DNA of 64,000 bases from Lepidodermella squamata (lineage: Eukaryota; Gastrotricha), in NCBI GenBank assembly GCA_047495785.1, contig JBLDXI010000058.1, positions 248,001 to 312,000 of the forward strand. The letters run 5' to 3'. The position numbers were made by a program, and so were the translations under genes. The notes under the pieces were generated by a model. It was not told the DNA's origin. It saw only the letters and a program-made list of their open reading frames with translations, and did no database searches. Of the stretch, positions 25,830 to 35,006 are shown piece by piece (within the stretch, counting starts at the first letter, position 1; the number at the start of each line of letters is the position of its first letter).

Positions 25830-28800
25830 CATTAACCAAATAGATAGATGCATTTTGAGATATGTACCCAAAATCGCTCACGCACTTCCGTTTTTCGTTT
25901 TTCAGAATAAATAATGTTGTCATTAGATTTGAGGCTCTAGTGAGACACTTTTACGGGTAAACGAGTCACCCAGTTGACCGATTAATTAAGCGCCTTTTCT
26001 CGATATCGTATTATATATTTCGTAAACATCGAACTGATGAATATGATGATGAATAGCTGCTTCCCACGTGTTGTTGATATTATAATGCCCATGCTTTTGT
26101 TTTCTTCTAAAGACACTCAATCACAAGACCGATCATGCACATTGTATTGAACTTGCTTTCGGCCCTAAAAACCCGTGCGAATATGTTATTGTTGTGAATC
26201 TGAACTCTAACAAATTGTTGGTCACCTGATGCAGTTTATCTTATGGGAAAACAATGATATGTAGCCGGTGCTCAGTTATCACCATTTTTCGTTGTATTTT
26301 TGTATCATAAAATTGTAATAAATGTCTCGTGATCAAAACGCAGTGCGAACTATGGAATGAAAATATGACTCGGAGTCGTTTATTTTCTGCAGAATGTCAG
26401 TAAAAGTAAAGCAAAATGAAGTGAAACTCGAATTTCAGATCGTTTTTTTTACCCAAAACAACTCACTAATATGTCAGTAGCCAGGCCAAACTGACCTGAT
26501 AAATTGATCCCCTGCATGCTGTACAGAGTGTCGTAAATAAATTTGATTTCAACTTCAAGCTCAATACACACCCACTAATAGGGCTCGGCGGATTCGAGAC
26601 GTGACCTGCAGTAATGAATCGCGGTGACATTTCACGTGAAACGGCGTCGCTGTTCAAAGACAATATGCTCCTGATGTATGTGAAGCATATTTTCACGCAA
26701 TGCGGTTGTCAATACTTATTTAAATGATGAGACTTCAAACGGCTGAGCTGCGGATTTCGTCGATATTCATGCGTTGATGTCCATTTAACTAGCTAATTAA
26801 ATTTAAGGAAAATCAATAAAAAAGAGTACTATCGCTCCTGATTCGGAGGCCCTTGTTCTAAAAGATCTCATTCGCCGTTAACGATGCTATCTTTTGGTCA
26901 CCTATAAATGTTACTTTTGGTTTAACGAAGGAATGAATTTCTATGAATAATGTTCTAAGACGTCTGCTAGTCTGTCTGCTAGACTGCTAGTGCATATGGT
27001 GTAAATTTCAATTTTTTTTAAAGGCGCGTTTCCTGTGACAGGTGAAGCATGTTTTTTAATTTCGATAATTCATCATCGCGTCTAGCTTTTACAGCATATA
27101 CGTATGCGAAGCAGTAAGGCCTTTCAACTTTTATCATTGATAGGTATCGCTCTATTATTGTAGGATCGTGAATTTTTAGGGCCTAAATTCCCATTCAGCC
27201 TGGTTTTGAAAGACCGGGTGTCGTCTGCTTGTCGTCTGCTGACCTGTGCGACCCGGGTGTCCTCAAGGCGGCGGCTTTCAGCTCTGTAAACAACTGCTAC
27301 CGACCAGCGAGTGCCGTTAACTGCCGCGCGCGCGCAACGGTTTGGTGAATCGCAAACGGTTCCTATTTGCGCAAGACGTGTCTATTAGCGCCTTATAACG
27401 GGTGTAAATTCCTTATATTCAAAACGGTTAGGATGCGCACTTTTATTGCCGCGCGGTCTTGCCGTTATTGCCGGTTTTATTCGGTTTAAAAGCAATTGTC
27501 ACCGCGCAACAACTAATCGAGTGTAAACATCCCCGCTGCAACGGCGAAGCGTGTAATCAGCGTCAGACAATGCACGGTGTGGTAACGCTTACAGGTAATT
27601 GCTTTCCAGTCATCCTAACGCCTCCAGAACGTTCTGCCGATGTGGCTATTTAGAGCTGGCAAATGCTCGCCTTCGACCCTTATGCGTGGTGGTCACTTTT
27701 TTGGCGCCAAATCGCCACGCAGCTGCAATCAAATCGCTATATCGTGTGTTATTAAATCGCGCTAACGACTTCATTCCGTGCGCATTAAGGAGTTGCGTGC
27801 CCCGGGCGACTTTCGAGTGCCCCGGTATTAGTAAGCCTGCGTCCGGGCCATCGAAACACGCCCCGCGGTTCCCGCGCACCCATCGAGAACACTTAAGCCT
27901 GCTTATTGCCCATTCACATGTTTGCCCAAGTCATCGGGTCAGATAATCGCATCTGTTCCGCCTCGTGAATTAATCACAGGTAAATTTTTGCACTCTAGGT
28001 GTTTCATAATAGACGCGTCACCGGCAGCGCCTGCGGCATGCGCCTTGCCGATCCCACCAAACTAAATAGCTGCCATTCGCCCCTTGTGCCGCATGCCTTG
28101 TCGAATATTAGCTGTCGGTGACGTAGAATGCAATGCGCATGAAGAAAAAATACACGCAATTCCTGCTAGCGGTCGAATTTCGCGACGTTTAAAGGCTGGG
28201 TTCTGAGTAAGCTTTTCTGCGAGACTTAAAGTTCTTGTTAGATTTTCTAACAAATTTTAATCAAGCTGAAAAGCATTTATAGCGCTTTAAGGAAGCAACG
28301 CTCGGCGTTATCGTTTTTATCTCAGATTTCACCTATCTCGACTTTGAGCCTCGTTTAATAACCGCATATGTAATATAAATGTTTACCGTTGCCAACTATT
28401 ATTTATCTACATACATACACACCAGCAAGGTGGCACTCGAACGATAAGAGATGCGCATAAAAGCTGAGTTGCGCATCGACCTCTCAAGAGCACTTCAGGT
28501 TTCTGCTACACATTTATGTCCTGTATTTAGATCGCTCCGCTATTGCACTAGAAGTTCTATTTAACTCGACTAACTGCGCCCCGATGTTATCTATCGAAGT
28601 TGCCCGTAAACAGTTCGAAAATAACAATTTAGCCTTTATTTTTTTAGCGCGCCCACGCTAGAATTATCCAGATGAGCTGATTTGATCAATGCTCAACACG
28701 GCTTAATGTTCGTGTATTTTTTGATTTGCGAGTTCCCGCTGTAAAAAAAATAAATGCGCCTAAACGGCTCCTCCGCCTCACCCGCAATTAATATGTGGGC

Positions 28801-29493
28801 CTAATCAGCGACATAATCCCTGCTCTCAGCTCGGAAGCCCTACTGCCATCTCGCCCGAAAGGTGAGGATACAGCCACAGTGTGTCACCTTATCACTTTCG
28901 ATTGTGTAAGTGCCTGGGCGTCCACGTGCTGCCCTTCCGCTGACGGACGTGTCCTTGGCATAATCTGGGGTGAATTAGCCACCAATCAGCGCTCGCGATA
29001 ATTAACCTCAATTCGTTATGCAACTTTCACCTCATTTCACCTCGGCTCAATTGCCGTCGTTTATGCCACGCACACCGCCTGCGCCATAGCCGACCCGCCC
29101 TCGCATTTGATTGACTGCGCGGCAAGGCGAATATAAATAAAAAATAACGCTAAGTGTACTTTACCTGAAATCGATTGAATTGGGTTTATTGTCTTTTATT
29201 CTGACGTCAAAGGTCCAACCAGTGGTCAGATGCTTAATCGTAGGCTTTAGTAATCTTCTCATCATCGCAATATTTGTCTGTTTTTTCTATCATACGCAGT
29301 AAGGCGAAAGAACGTGCTCGGAGCGACTTTGACACCGCGCCCGCGCACATGCTCATATCGTTTTACGAACACTCATTTGCGCTCAAACTCACAAGTCTAT
29401 TTCGTTTTATTTTCAAATTGTCACCGAATTTTTCGATAGATCCACCCTTTTAACCTTAGTTTATACCTTTACGCACACAACTGAGTTGATATC
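25830..29493. other. Gene-free region upstream of the TGF-beta-like gene
   Basis: About 3.7 kb. The first 600 bases are the NT5DC 3' end. From about 27,200 to 29,150 the composition changes, with mixed GC-rich and AT-rich blocks and repeated AACGG/CGTTA words. Overlapping ORFs on both strands (27459-27946, 28062-28253, 28795-29001) have no domain or splice structure. I read it as a long cis-regulatory region for the gene at 29494. An unrecognised non-coding RNA cannot be excluded. Confidence 0.4.
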
Positions 29494-31733
29494 ATGGCGT
29501 CGATTAGACCCGGTTTCCAAGTGACTTGCTCGCTGCTTCTCCTCCTGCTGAATTGTGCCTCGAACGCTGCTGACTCGACGCCGGAATCCGGTGATCACCT
29601 CGTGCTGCACAACAAGCTAGCTGACTACTTGCAGCAACTGCAGGCGCACGACTATTTTATCATGACCGATGACGCTGGGCTACCAGTGAAAAATGCGACA
29701 TGGTCCGACTACTGGGATCTGGTTGCTGACTCGCGCAAACGCCTACTGGCCTCCGAAATTGCCGAGTCGCTGCAGCTCGCCAACGACGCTTTCCTCGACG
29801 AGACCGAAGTCGACCGCGTTATCACGTGGCCGGGAGTGCGGGCTCAACTCGCCGAAGTCGCGTCTTTCAACGAAAATTCACTGAAGACGGTGCCGGGCGG
29901 TGCTAGTAACTGGCTCAGCGCTCCGCCTCCCCATGCGGCGATACCCACCGCCGGACAAGAAACTGAACTTGTCATCGCCCGTTTCGGTGAGTAGTCATCT
30001 TTTTACCCTTATGCGTTTTTCGCCGTTTTGATTCGAAAAGTGATTATATTTTTTTTCTCTTTTTCCAGAGGGTGCCCGACCATCGAGCGACATGCCTTCT
30101 GCTAAGAACGACTCTCATTCTGTACCAACATGGCGTTACACCTACAACCTGGATATCGTGCAGCGCGATTGCCCCGTAGCCGAGGCTACCTTGCATCTGA
30201 CGATTCGTGGAGTCGATATCGAGGCACTGTTGCCGACTACAACTCCAGCTTCTGGCGAAGTCGACGAAACTTCACCTATCAACGCGCGCCGCCGGAGAGC
30301 CCACAAGAACCACGGCCGTCACCGCTCCTCATCGGCGCCCCACACCAAGGCCGACACGGATGACGATGCTCGTGCTCCTAAGCTCGTTGTGGAAATCGGC
30401 ACCCAATTTTACAGCATTTACGATGCCCCCATCACTCATGAAACCTACGACCTTGAGGTAATAATAACCGCGCACTCAAATTGCACTTATTTATTGTAAC
30501 GCTGAGAAGCGAATTAGCAGTAGGGAAATAGCTAATTTGTTCAAAGGAATTCAGGGAAAAAGTCTTTATGACGCGTAAATCTACGCAGTTTTTACAGCAA
30601 TAGGTTTCACTGCGTCAATGAGTTCACTAGGGTATGTTGGAAAACATCCAGCGACGTAGGGGCTGATGCCAGTAAGCGGACATTTTGGTAGACCAGGCAG
30701 AGGGCAAGTGACTGTCAGCATTCCTTCAGGGTTGATGTAGCATCGCACATTGGCTGGTAAGCAATCGATAGGCAAACTGATTTCGCGATAGAATGAACGC
30801 CGAACAGCACCAGGTTGGGTCAGTAGGGATGGGCAGAGCTTGGGAATTTCGGACATGAATTCACCTTTTGTTGTACCATCGAATTTATCCTCATGGTTGG
30901 CTTCGATGATGACTCGGGCATTATGCAAACCGGCTTTGATCTGAAAAACAAGGATCAGAGTTACTCCCTAATAATTTATTTTTTGCGCTTACCTCATCGG
31001 GGCGGAATTTTGACAAGTCGAAGCTAACGCAAAAGACACGGTTGCCAAACTCATCAATTTTAATGGGGTTGTGCATGCTGAAGTATTCGGACCAGTTGGC
31101 AGGACGGCCGGGAATCTTGCCTAGGTCGCAGTTGATTTCCTTGTTCATCCAGTTTAGCCAATTGCGGACGTTCCACATAGCCATATGACGGTCGCGCTCA
31201 GATTCCACCGGGCTCGACAGGCGCGCGCCAAACTTGCTCGACGGGAAGAACGGAGGGACAGTGGCTGTTGAAAACACAGGGCAGTTGCCGATAGGAGAAA
31301 CACCACCCTGCATTGGGCCCGCTGGCCAGCTTGTTGAAGGATTCATGAACATTTCGGTATTAGGGTTGAGCGTTGATTCTGAGGCGAGTTGGGAAGCCTC
31401 ATATCGGCTTTAAATGCGCTGAGTAATTATTTTTTGCTGCGCTGCAATCAGGCAAATTAAAAAACGGGGGAAATTTTTAGTTGATATAATTGCAAATTGA
31501 ACTTTGATCTCCGTATTAATCTAAATTTCTTTTTTTAGGTTCCAATCACTGACCTGGTTCGCTTGTGGGCCTCGTCACCTCGCCATTGGCGCGGTGGACA
31601 TCAAATCGTCGTGACAAGCCCGTTGATGCCCGGCATGTCCCTACCAGTGGCAATTGTTGAGAAGAACGCAACTCAAACGAAAGAAGGACCCTACGTTGAG
31701 ATTCGGTACTCACACACATCTCGTGGAGAGTAA
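29494..31733 (+). CDS. Secreted TGF-beta-propeptide-like protein, cut at the palindrome
   Basis: Three exons (29494..29986, 30069..30457, 31539..31733) read 359 residues with a clear signal peptide (LLLLLLNCASNAA). The region KLVVEIGTQFYSIYD ... TYDLEVPITDLVRLWASSP resembles the last strands of TGF-beta-family propeptides (a Phe/Leu-Asp-Val-Thr element, then xxVxxW). A basic stretch (ARRRRAHKNHGRHR) sits in the middle. There is no cystine-knot ligand domain after it. The third exon runs into TAA at 31731, and the inverted repeat begins at 31732. A GT at 31730-31731 (GGAGA/GTAAAC) could instead be a splice donor of a once longer gene. The family call is tentative. The truncation at the breakpoint is what the sequence shows. 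Confidence 0.5.
30581..31352 (-). CDS. Small heat-shock protein (alpha-crystallin domain), nested in an intron
   Basis: Two exons on minus (30993..31352 and 30581..30940) give 239 residues. The alpha-crystallin domain reads FCVSFDLSKFRPDEI, then NARVIIEANHEDKFD, then SFYREISLPIDCLPANV and INPEGMLTVTCPLP, the standard beta-sandwich words of sHSPs. The N-terminal 80 residues are Pro/Trp/Asn-rich, as is usual for their variable arm. These proteins are ATP-independent holdases that protect others from aggregation under heat or drying. The whole gene lies antisense inside intron 2 (30458-31538) of the TGF-beta-like gene. Confidence 0.85.
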
Positions 31734-31797
31734 ACCTGCCTGGAAACGCTGGTTCTAACGTCTGGCTCAGTCAAGCTCGATAAACAAGAAGAAGCCA
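31732..31797 (+). pseudogene. Mirror copy of a RING-CH gene fragment
   Basis: These bases repeat, in inverse orientation, the region of the truncated RING-CH gene at 51531-51595 (coding words TCLETLVLTSGSVKLD). One extra A (GATAAACAAG here, GATAACAAG on the right) breaks its frame. It shows that the inverted repeat includes a little host sequence outside the element proper. Confidence 0.85.
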
Positions 31798-31818
31798 GTA
31801 GTAAGGATGGGAACTTTG

Positions 31819-31999
31819 GATCAGTAATAGCAGTACGGCGATTTTTACTATAGCCGTTTGGTATAAATATACGCAATTTGCGATCAGTAATGGCAGTACG
31901 GCGATTTTTACTATACCCGTTTGGTATAAATATACGCAATTTGGGGATGAGTAATAGCAGTACGGCGATTTGTACTATAGCCGCTTCTTGTCAATATAC
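31819..31999. repeat. Terminal tandem repeats, left end (63-64 base period)
   Basis: Three copies, starting near 31819, 31882 and 31946, share AGTAATAGCAGTACGGCG. The first two also carry TTTGGTATAAATATACGC. The third is cut short by a different tail. They sit at the end of the element and are probably terminal origin or promoter repeats. GTATAAATATAC inside them is both self-complementary and TATA-box-like. Confidence 0.8.
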
Positions 32000-32249
32000 C
32001 TTCGTTTTAACCCACTGCTATGATTTCACCTAACTAAAATAAACAAATCTTCGTTTTTTCACCTGTTATGAGCTAAACTAATCATTTTTACACTGCTTCT
32101 TTAGTGCAGCTGCAATAGAGCCCTTTTTCATTCACACAAACACTTTTTATTAGTCTTAACGTTTCAAGCAATGAATTTATAGCTGGGATAAGTCTTATCA
32201 GTTTTTCTATTCATTTGTTCAGAGATTTGTAGCGGCTTGATTGGAGGGG

Positions 32250-32753
32250 TTAACGTCCAGATGAACCGAATCCGTTATCGCCACGGGTCGAATTTGCTGC
32301 TAGAGCGTTTTTCAATGGCCCCGTTACCGTTACTGCAGATTCTAAGCGACCATATTTTAAACACACCAACTGGGTAATACGGTCGCCTATTTTAATCTTG
32401 TAAGGTGTTTTGCTGTTGTTTGCAAGGCAGACTACGATTTTTCCGGTGTAGTCGGCGTCTTTAATTCATGAAAAATACAGATATTCATTAGTAATTTTCA
32501 TTATTATTTGCTTCTTACCTATTACTCCAGCGACCGTATCGATTCCATGGTTGATGCTCATTCCTGATCGACTGAATAGTTGTCCATAATATCCTCGTGG
32601 TAAACAGATTTTAATATCAGTTTGAATCAGTCCCCTGGTTCCAGGTTGCAGTGTCGTCTCTTCTGCTGAATAGATGTCCCAACCCACAGAGCCTTTAGTA
32701 TGCTTTGTCGGTTCTTTAGCTTTGTTACTTGTTAGCTCTACCTTCAGCTTCAT
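32250..32753 (-). CDS. dUTPase, left-arm copy
   Basis: Two exons on minus (32519..32753 and 32250..32458) give 147 residues, the normal length for a trimeric dUTPase subunit. All five motifs are present: GWDIYSAEE, the Ser motif RSGMS, the GIDTVAG-x-x-D-x-DYTG substrate motif, GDRITQLV and the C-terminal TRGDNGFGSSGR arm. The intron of 60 bases splits motif III, so an unspliced reading looks truncated. The enzyme hydrolyses dUTP to dUMP and pyrophosphate, keeping uracil out of replicating DNA. Outermost gene of the arm, divergent from the nucleoside kinase. An AATAAA follows the stop. Confidence 0.92.
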
Positions 32754-33187
32754 ATTTTATAATTTATATTGTTACTGAGGTTCGATTTTTATGTGAGCGG
32801 CTACCTCCTTTCAGGCATATTGTTTTTGTAATTCAATCTTCCTTAAAAATGCATTAGGGCCTTTAGCTCTGTTGACCCCTCAGTGCTGGCTTTAATGCTT
32901 TTCATCAAAGATTCTTGGTATTGTATACATCCTCCTTAATTGCTGTCGGTAATTCAATAAGAAAACATCATGTCAATAAATCTTATACATCCTCCCTAAT
33001 TAAACAATGCGATTTTTTACTTATCAAAATAAAAAGCAATTAGGATTTTTTACCCTTTACGGTGTAATTACCTTAAACAATTCAAACAAAACATCTCCCT
33101 GTTTTTTCCTTTTATGGAAATATCACTCAGACTATTTAAGAGAGATGCTTCAAGAATACACTTAGCATATTTCTTGAAGCAAGCTGG
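32754..33187. promoter_or_regulatory. Divergent promoter region, left arm
   Basis: The 434-base AT-rich gap between the divergent dUTPase and nucleoside-kinase genes. It contains two copies of TATACATCCTCC(T/C)TAATT (about 32925 and 32986), which are the best candidates for shared regulatory sites. Confidence 0.45.
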
Positions 33188-33952
33188 ATGCATCCTAAAG
33201 TCTACCATTTCGGCATAGTCGGCAACATTGGGGCGTAAGTCTCATATACTCCACCGAATAGAATTCTATTTAAAGTCTCTTGTTTTAGCGGGAAATCAAC
33301 CTTAATCGAGGGTCTCACTAATCTACCTTCACTCAACCGTAAACTTCAGGGATATACCGCGTGGCCAATTTGCGAGCCTGTTCATCGTTGGGAGTCCTTT
33401 ACTGATGACGATAAAACTAACATTTTGAAAGATTACTATCAGATGAAAAATGCGTTCAACTTTCAAATTGTAGCCACGAGTGATATGTGCGGCCTTTATT
33501 CAGCCCCTAACCACAAACCTGAAATCTACGGGGCGCATACTATCGTTCTGCATGATCGAACGCCCTTCTGTTCTAAAAACGTCTTTATCCCATGTGCGTA
33601 TGCATCCAAGCGCATAAATTCTATCGAATATCACGCTCTCATGAATTTGTATGATAATTTCGAGCCGAATTTTGTAAAAACTGAAGCTATTATTTACTTG
33701 CGCTCCTCTCCCCAAATAGCTTGTCAAAGAGCCGTAGCTAGAGCTCGGGGTTCTGAAATGCTATTATCACTGGATTATTTACGCCTCGTACATGAGTTTC
33801 ATGAAAAAATGTGTACTGTTGAGACTACAAACAAATCCCTACCATGTCCCGTGCTTGTTATCGACACTGATAATTTGAATGCCTCTGAGGTTCTAAAGCA
33901 AGCTTCTCAGTATGTTGCCTCTCTTATCACGCCTGTAATCTCTCAGACTTGA
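33188..33952 (+). CDS. Deoxyribonucleoside kinase, left-arm copy
   Basis: Two exons (33188..33234 and 33289..33952) give 236 residues. The P-loop GNIGAGKST straddles the exon junction, which is why the first exon is easily missed. Also visible are HDRTPFCSKNVF (the Asp-Arg-Ser-like motif of dNK/TK2 enzymes) and the LID region RAVARARGSEMLLSLDYLR followed by HEFHEKM, matching the R-x-R-x-E-E ... YL ... LH pattern. It phosphorylates deoxynucleosides to monophosphates. With the dUTPase it forms a dNTP-supply pair for the element's polymerase. Followed 10 bases downstream by the RING gene. Confidence 0.9.
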
Positions 33953-33962
33953 ATCCTCATTG

Positions 33963-34325
33963 ATGGATCCAACAAGACTTGTGCTCTCGAACAGCCAGAT
34001 TTTAGACGCTGAATCTTTGCAATGTCCAATTTGTTTATCTATCCTACTTAATCCTATTCAAACGCGCCCCTGTGGCCATTTATTTTGTACTAAATGTGTT
34101 CTCGCTATTTTTCAAAATTCAGCTCGAACAGTATGTTGCTGTCCACTTTGCCGCGAATCATTAACAGGGAAAGATTTCGTTAAACCCCCTGTAATTTTAT
34201 CGAACATTATCTCGAATTTGATTTACAAATGCCAATATTCTGATAAAGGCTGTCCCATTACTCTAACTTATGACCTCATTTTTGGGCATGAAAAGTTATG
34301 CCAATATAAAGAACCCATCCCTTAA
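33963..34325 (+). CDS. RING-finger protein, left-arm copy
   Basis: Single exon, 120 residues. A C3HC4 RING (CPICLSILLNPIQTRPCGH, then CTKC and CPLCRESL) is followed by a partial TRAF-type zinc motif (CQYSDKGCPI ... H-x-x-x-C). This layout is common in E3 ubiquitin ligases of the TRAF/RNF group. A role in host-protein ubiquitination is likely but unproven. It lies only 10 bases after the kinase stop and 42 bases before the PC4-like start, which suggests a compact transcription unit. Confidence 0.85.
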   Translation: MDPTRLVLSNSQILDAESLQCPICLSILLNPIQTRPCGHLFCTKCVLAIFQNSARTVCCCPLCRESLTGKDFVKPPVILSNIISNLIYKCQYSDKGCPITLTYDLIFGHEKLCQYKEPIP

Positions 34326-34367
34326 AGTTTTACATTCTTATTTCATTAGATTTAATTTTCAATAATC

Positions 34368-34889
34368 ATGGCTGAGGCGATAGTAGAATCTGCTAACCAG
34401 ACAGTCAATCATCACATGTCTAGTAACTTGGTCATTCAACAGCATCCTCAGGATTCTAATCTCATCTACATAATGACTGATCGCAAAGATAAGAACGATA
34501 AGCCTAAAAAACTCGCCTTTAGACAAGACGAATTTCTTAGCCAGTTCGTTCCTTATTTTCGACCGCCGAATGATGCTTGGGTTGCTCAGGCTCAACTTGC
34601 CCTGCTATCTCACAACACAGGCTTTAAATTTTCGATGCATGAATGCAAAATTGAAGTCTGTGTCTTTGTGCCATCATTTTCACCGATTCTTATAGATATA
34701 CGCAGGTTTTATCTGGATGCTAAAGGTATTTACTTCAAATTTACAGTAATAGCAATCTTTTTATGATTTAACTTTTTAGGAAATAAACAACCCTCAAGAC
34801 AAGGAGTCTCTCTTGATGCAGCTCAGTTTCAAGACCTTGCAACTGGGGTGTTAACTGTTGCAGCGATGATTGAAACAGCCAATGAATAA
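34368..34889 (+). CDS. PC4-like ssDNA-binding protein, left-arm copy
   Basis: Two exons (34368..34725 and 34780..34889) give 155 residues. The second half follows the PC4/p15 pattern: IDIRRFYLDAKGNK, then QGVSLDAAQFQDLA, equivalent to vDIReFY ... KGIsLs-x-eqw in PC4. The intron falls in the beta-turn. PC4 folds bind single-stranded DNA and act in transcription and repair. Next to a DNA polymerase the natural guess is a replication ssDNA-binding protein, though transcriptional activation is equally possible. The N-terminal 65 residues are unrecognised. AATAAA lies near 34950. Confidence 0.75.
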
Positions 34890-35006
34890 GCTAACACAAA
34901 ACTTGACTAAAATGACTTACTGAATATTTATTTCAATCTATCCTTGTAATAAAGTTTTACCTCTTCCCAAATTCGATCAATTTTAAATTTTTAATCTTAG
35001 ATTGTT

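Noticed and set aside
27459-27946. Overlapping ORFs of 64 to 115 codons
   Set aside because: Present on both strands over the same bases, no motif, no splice signals, codon use not gene-like.
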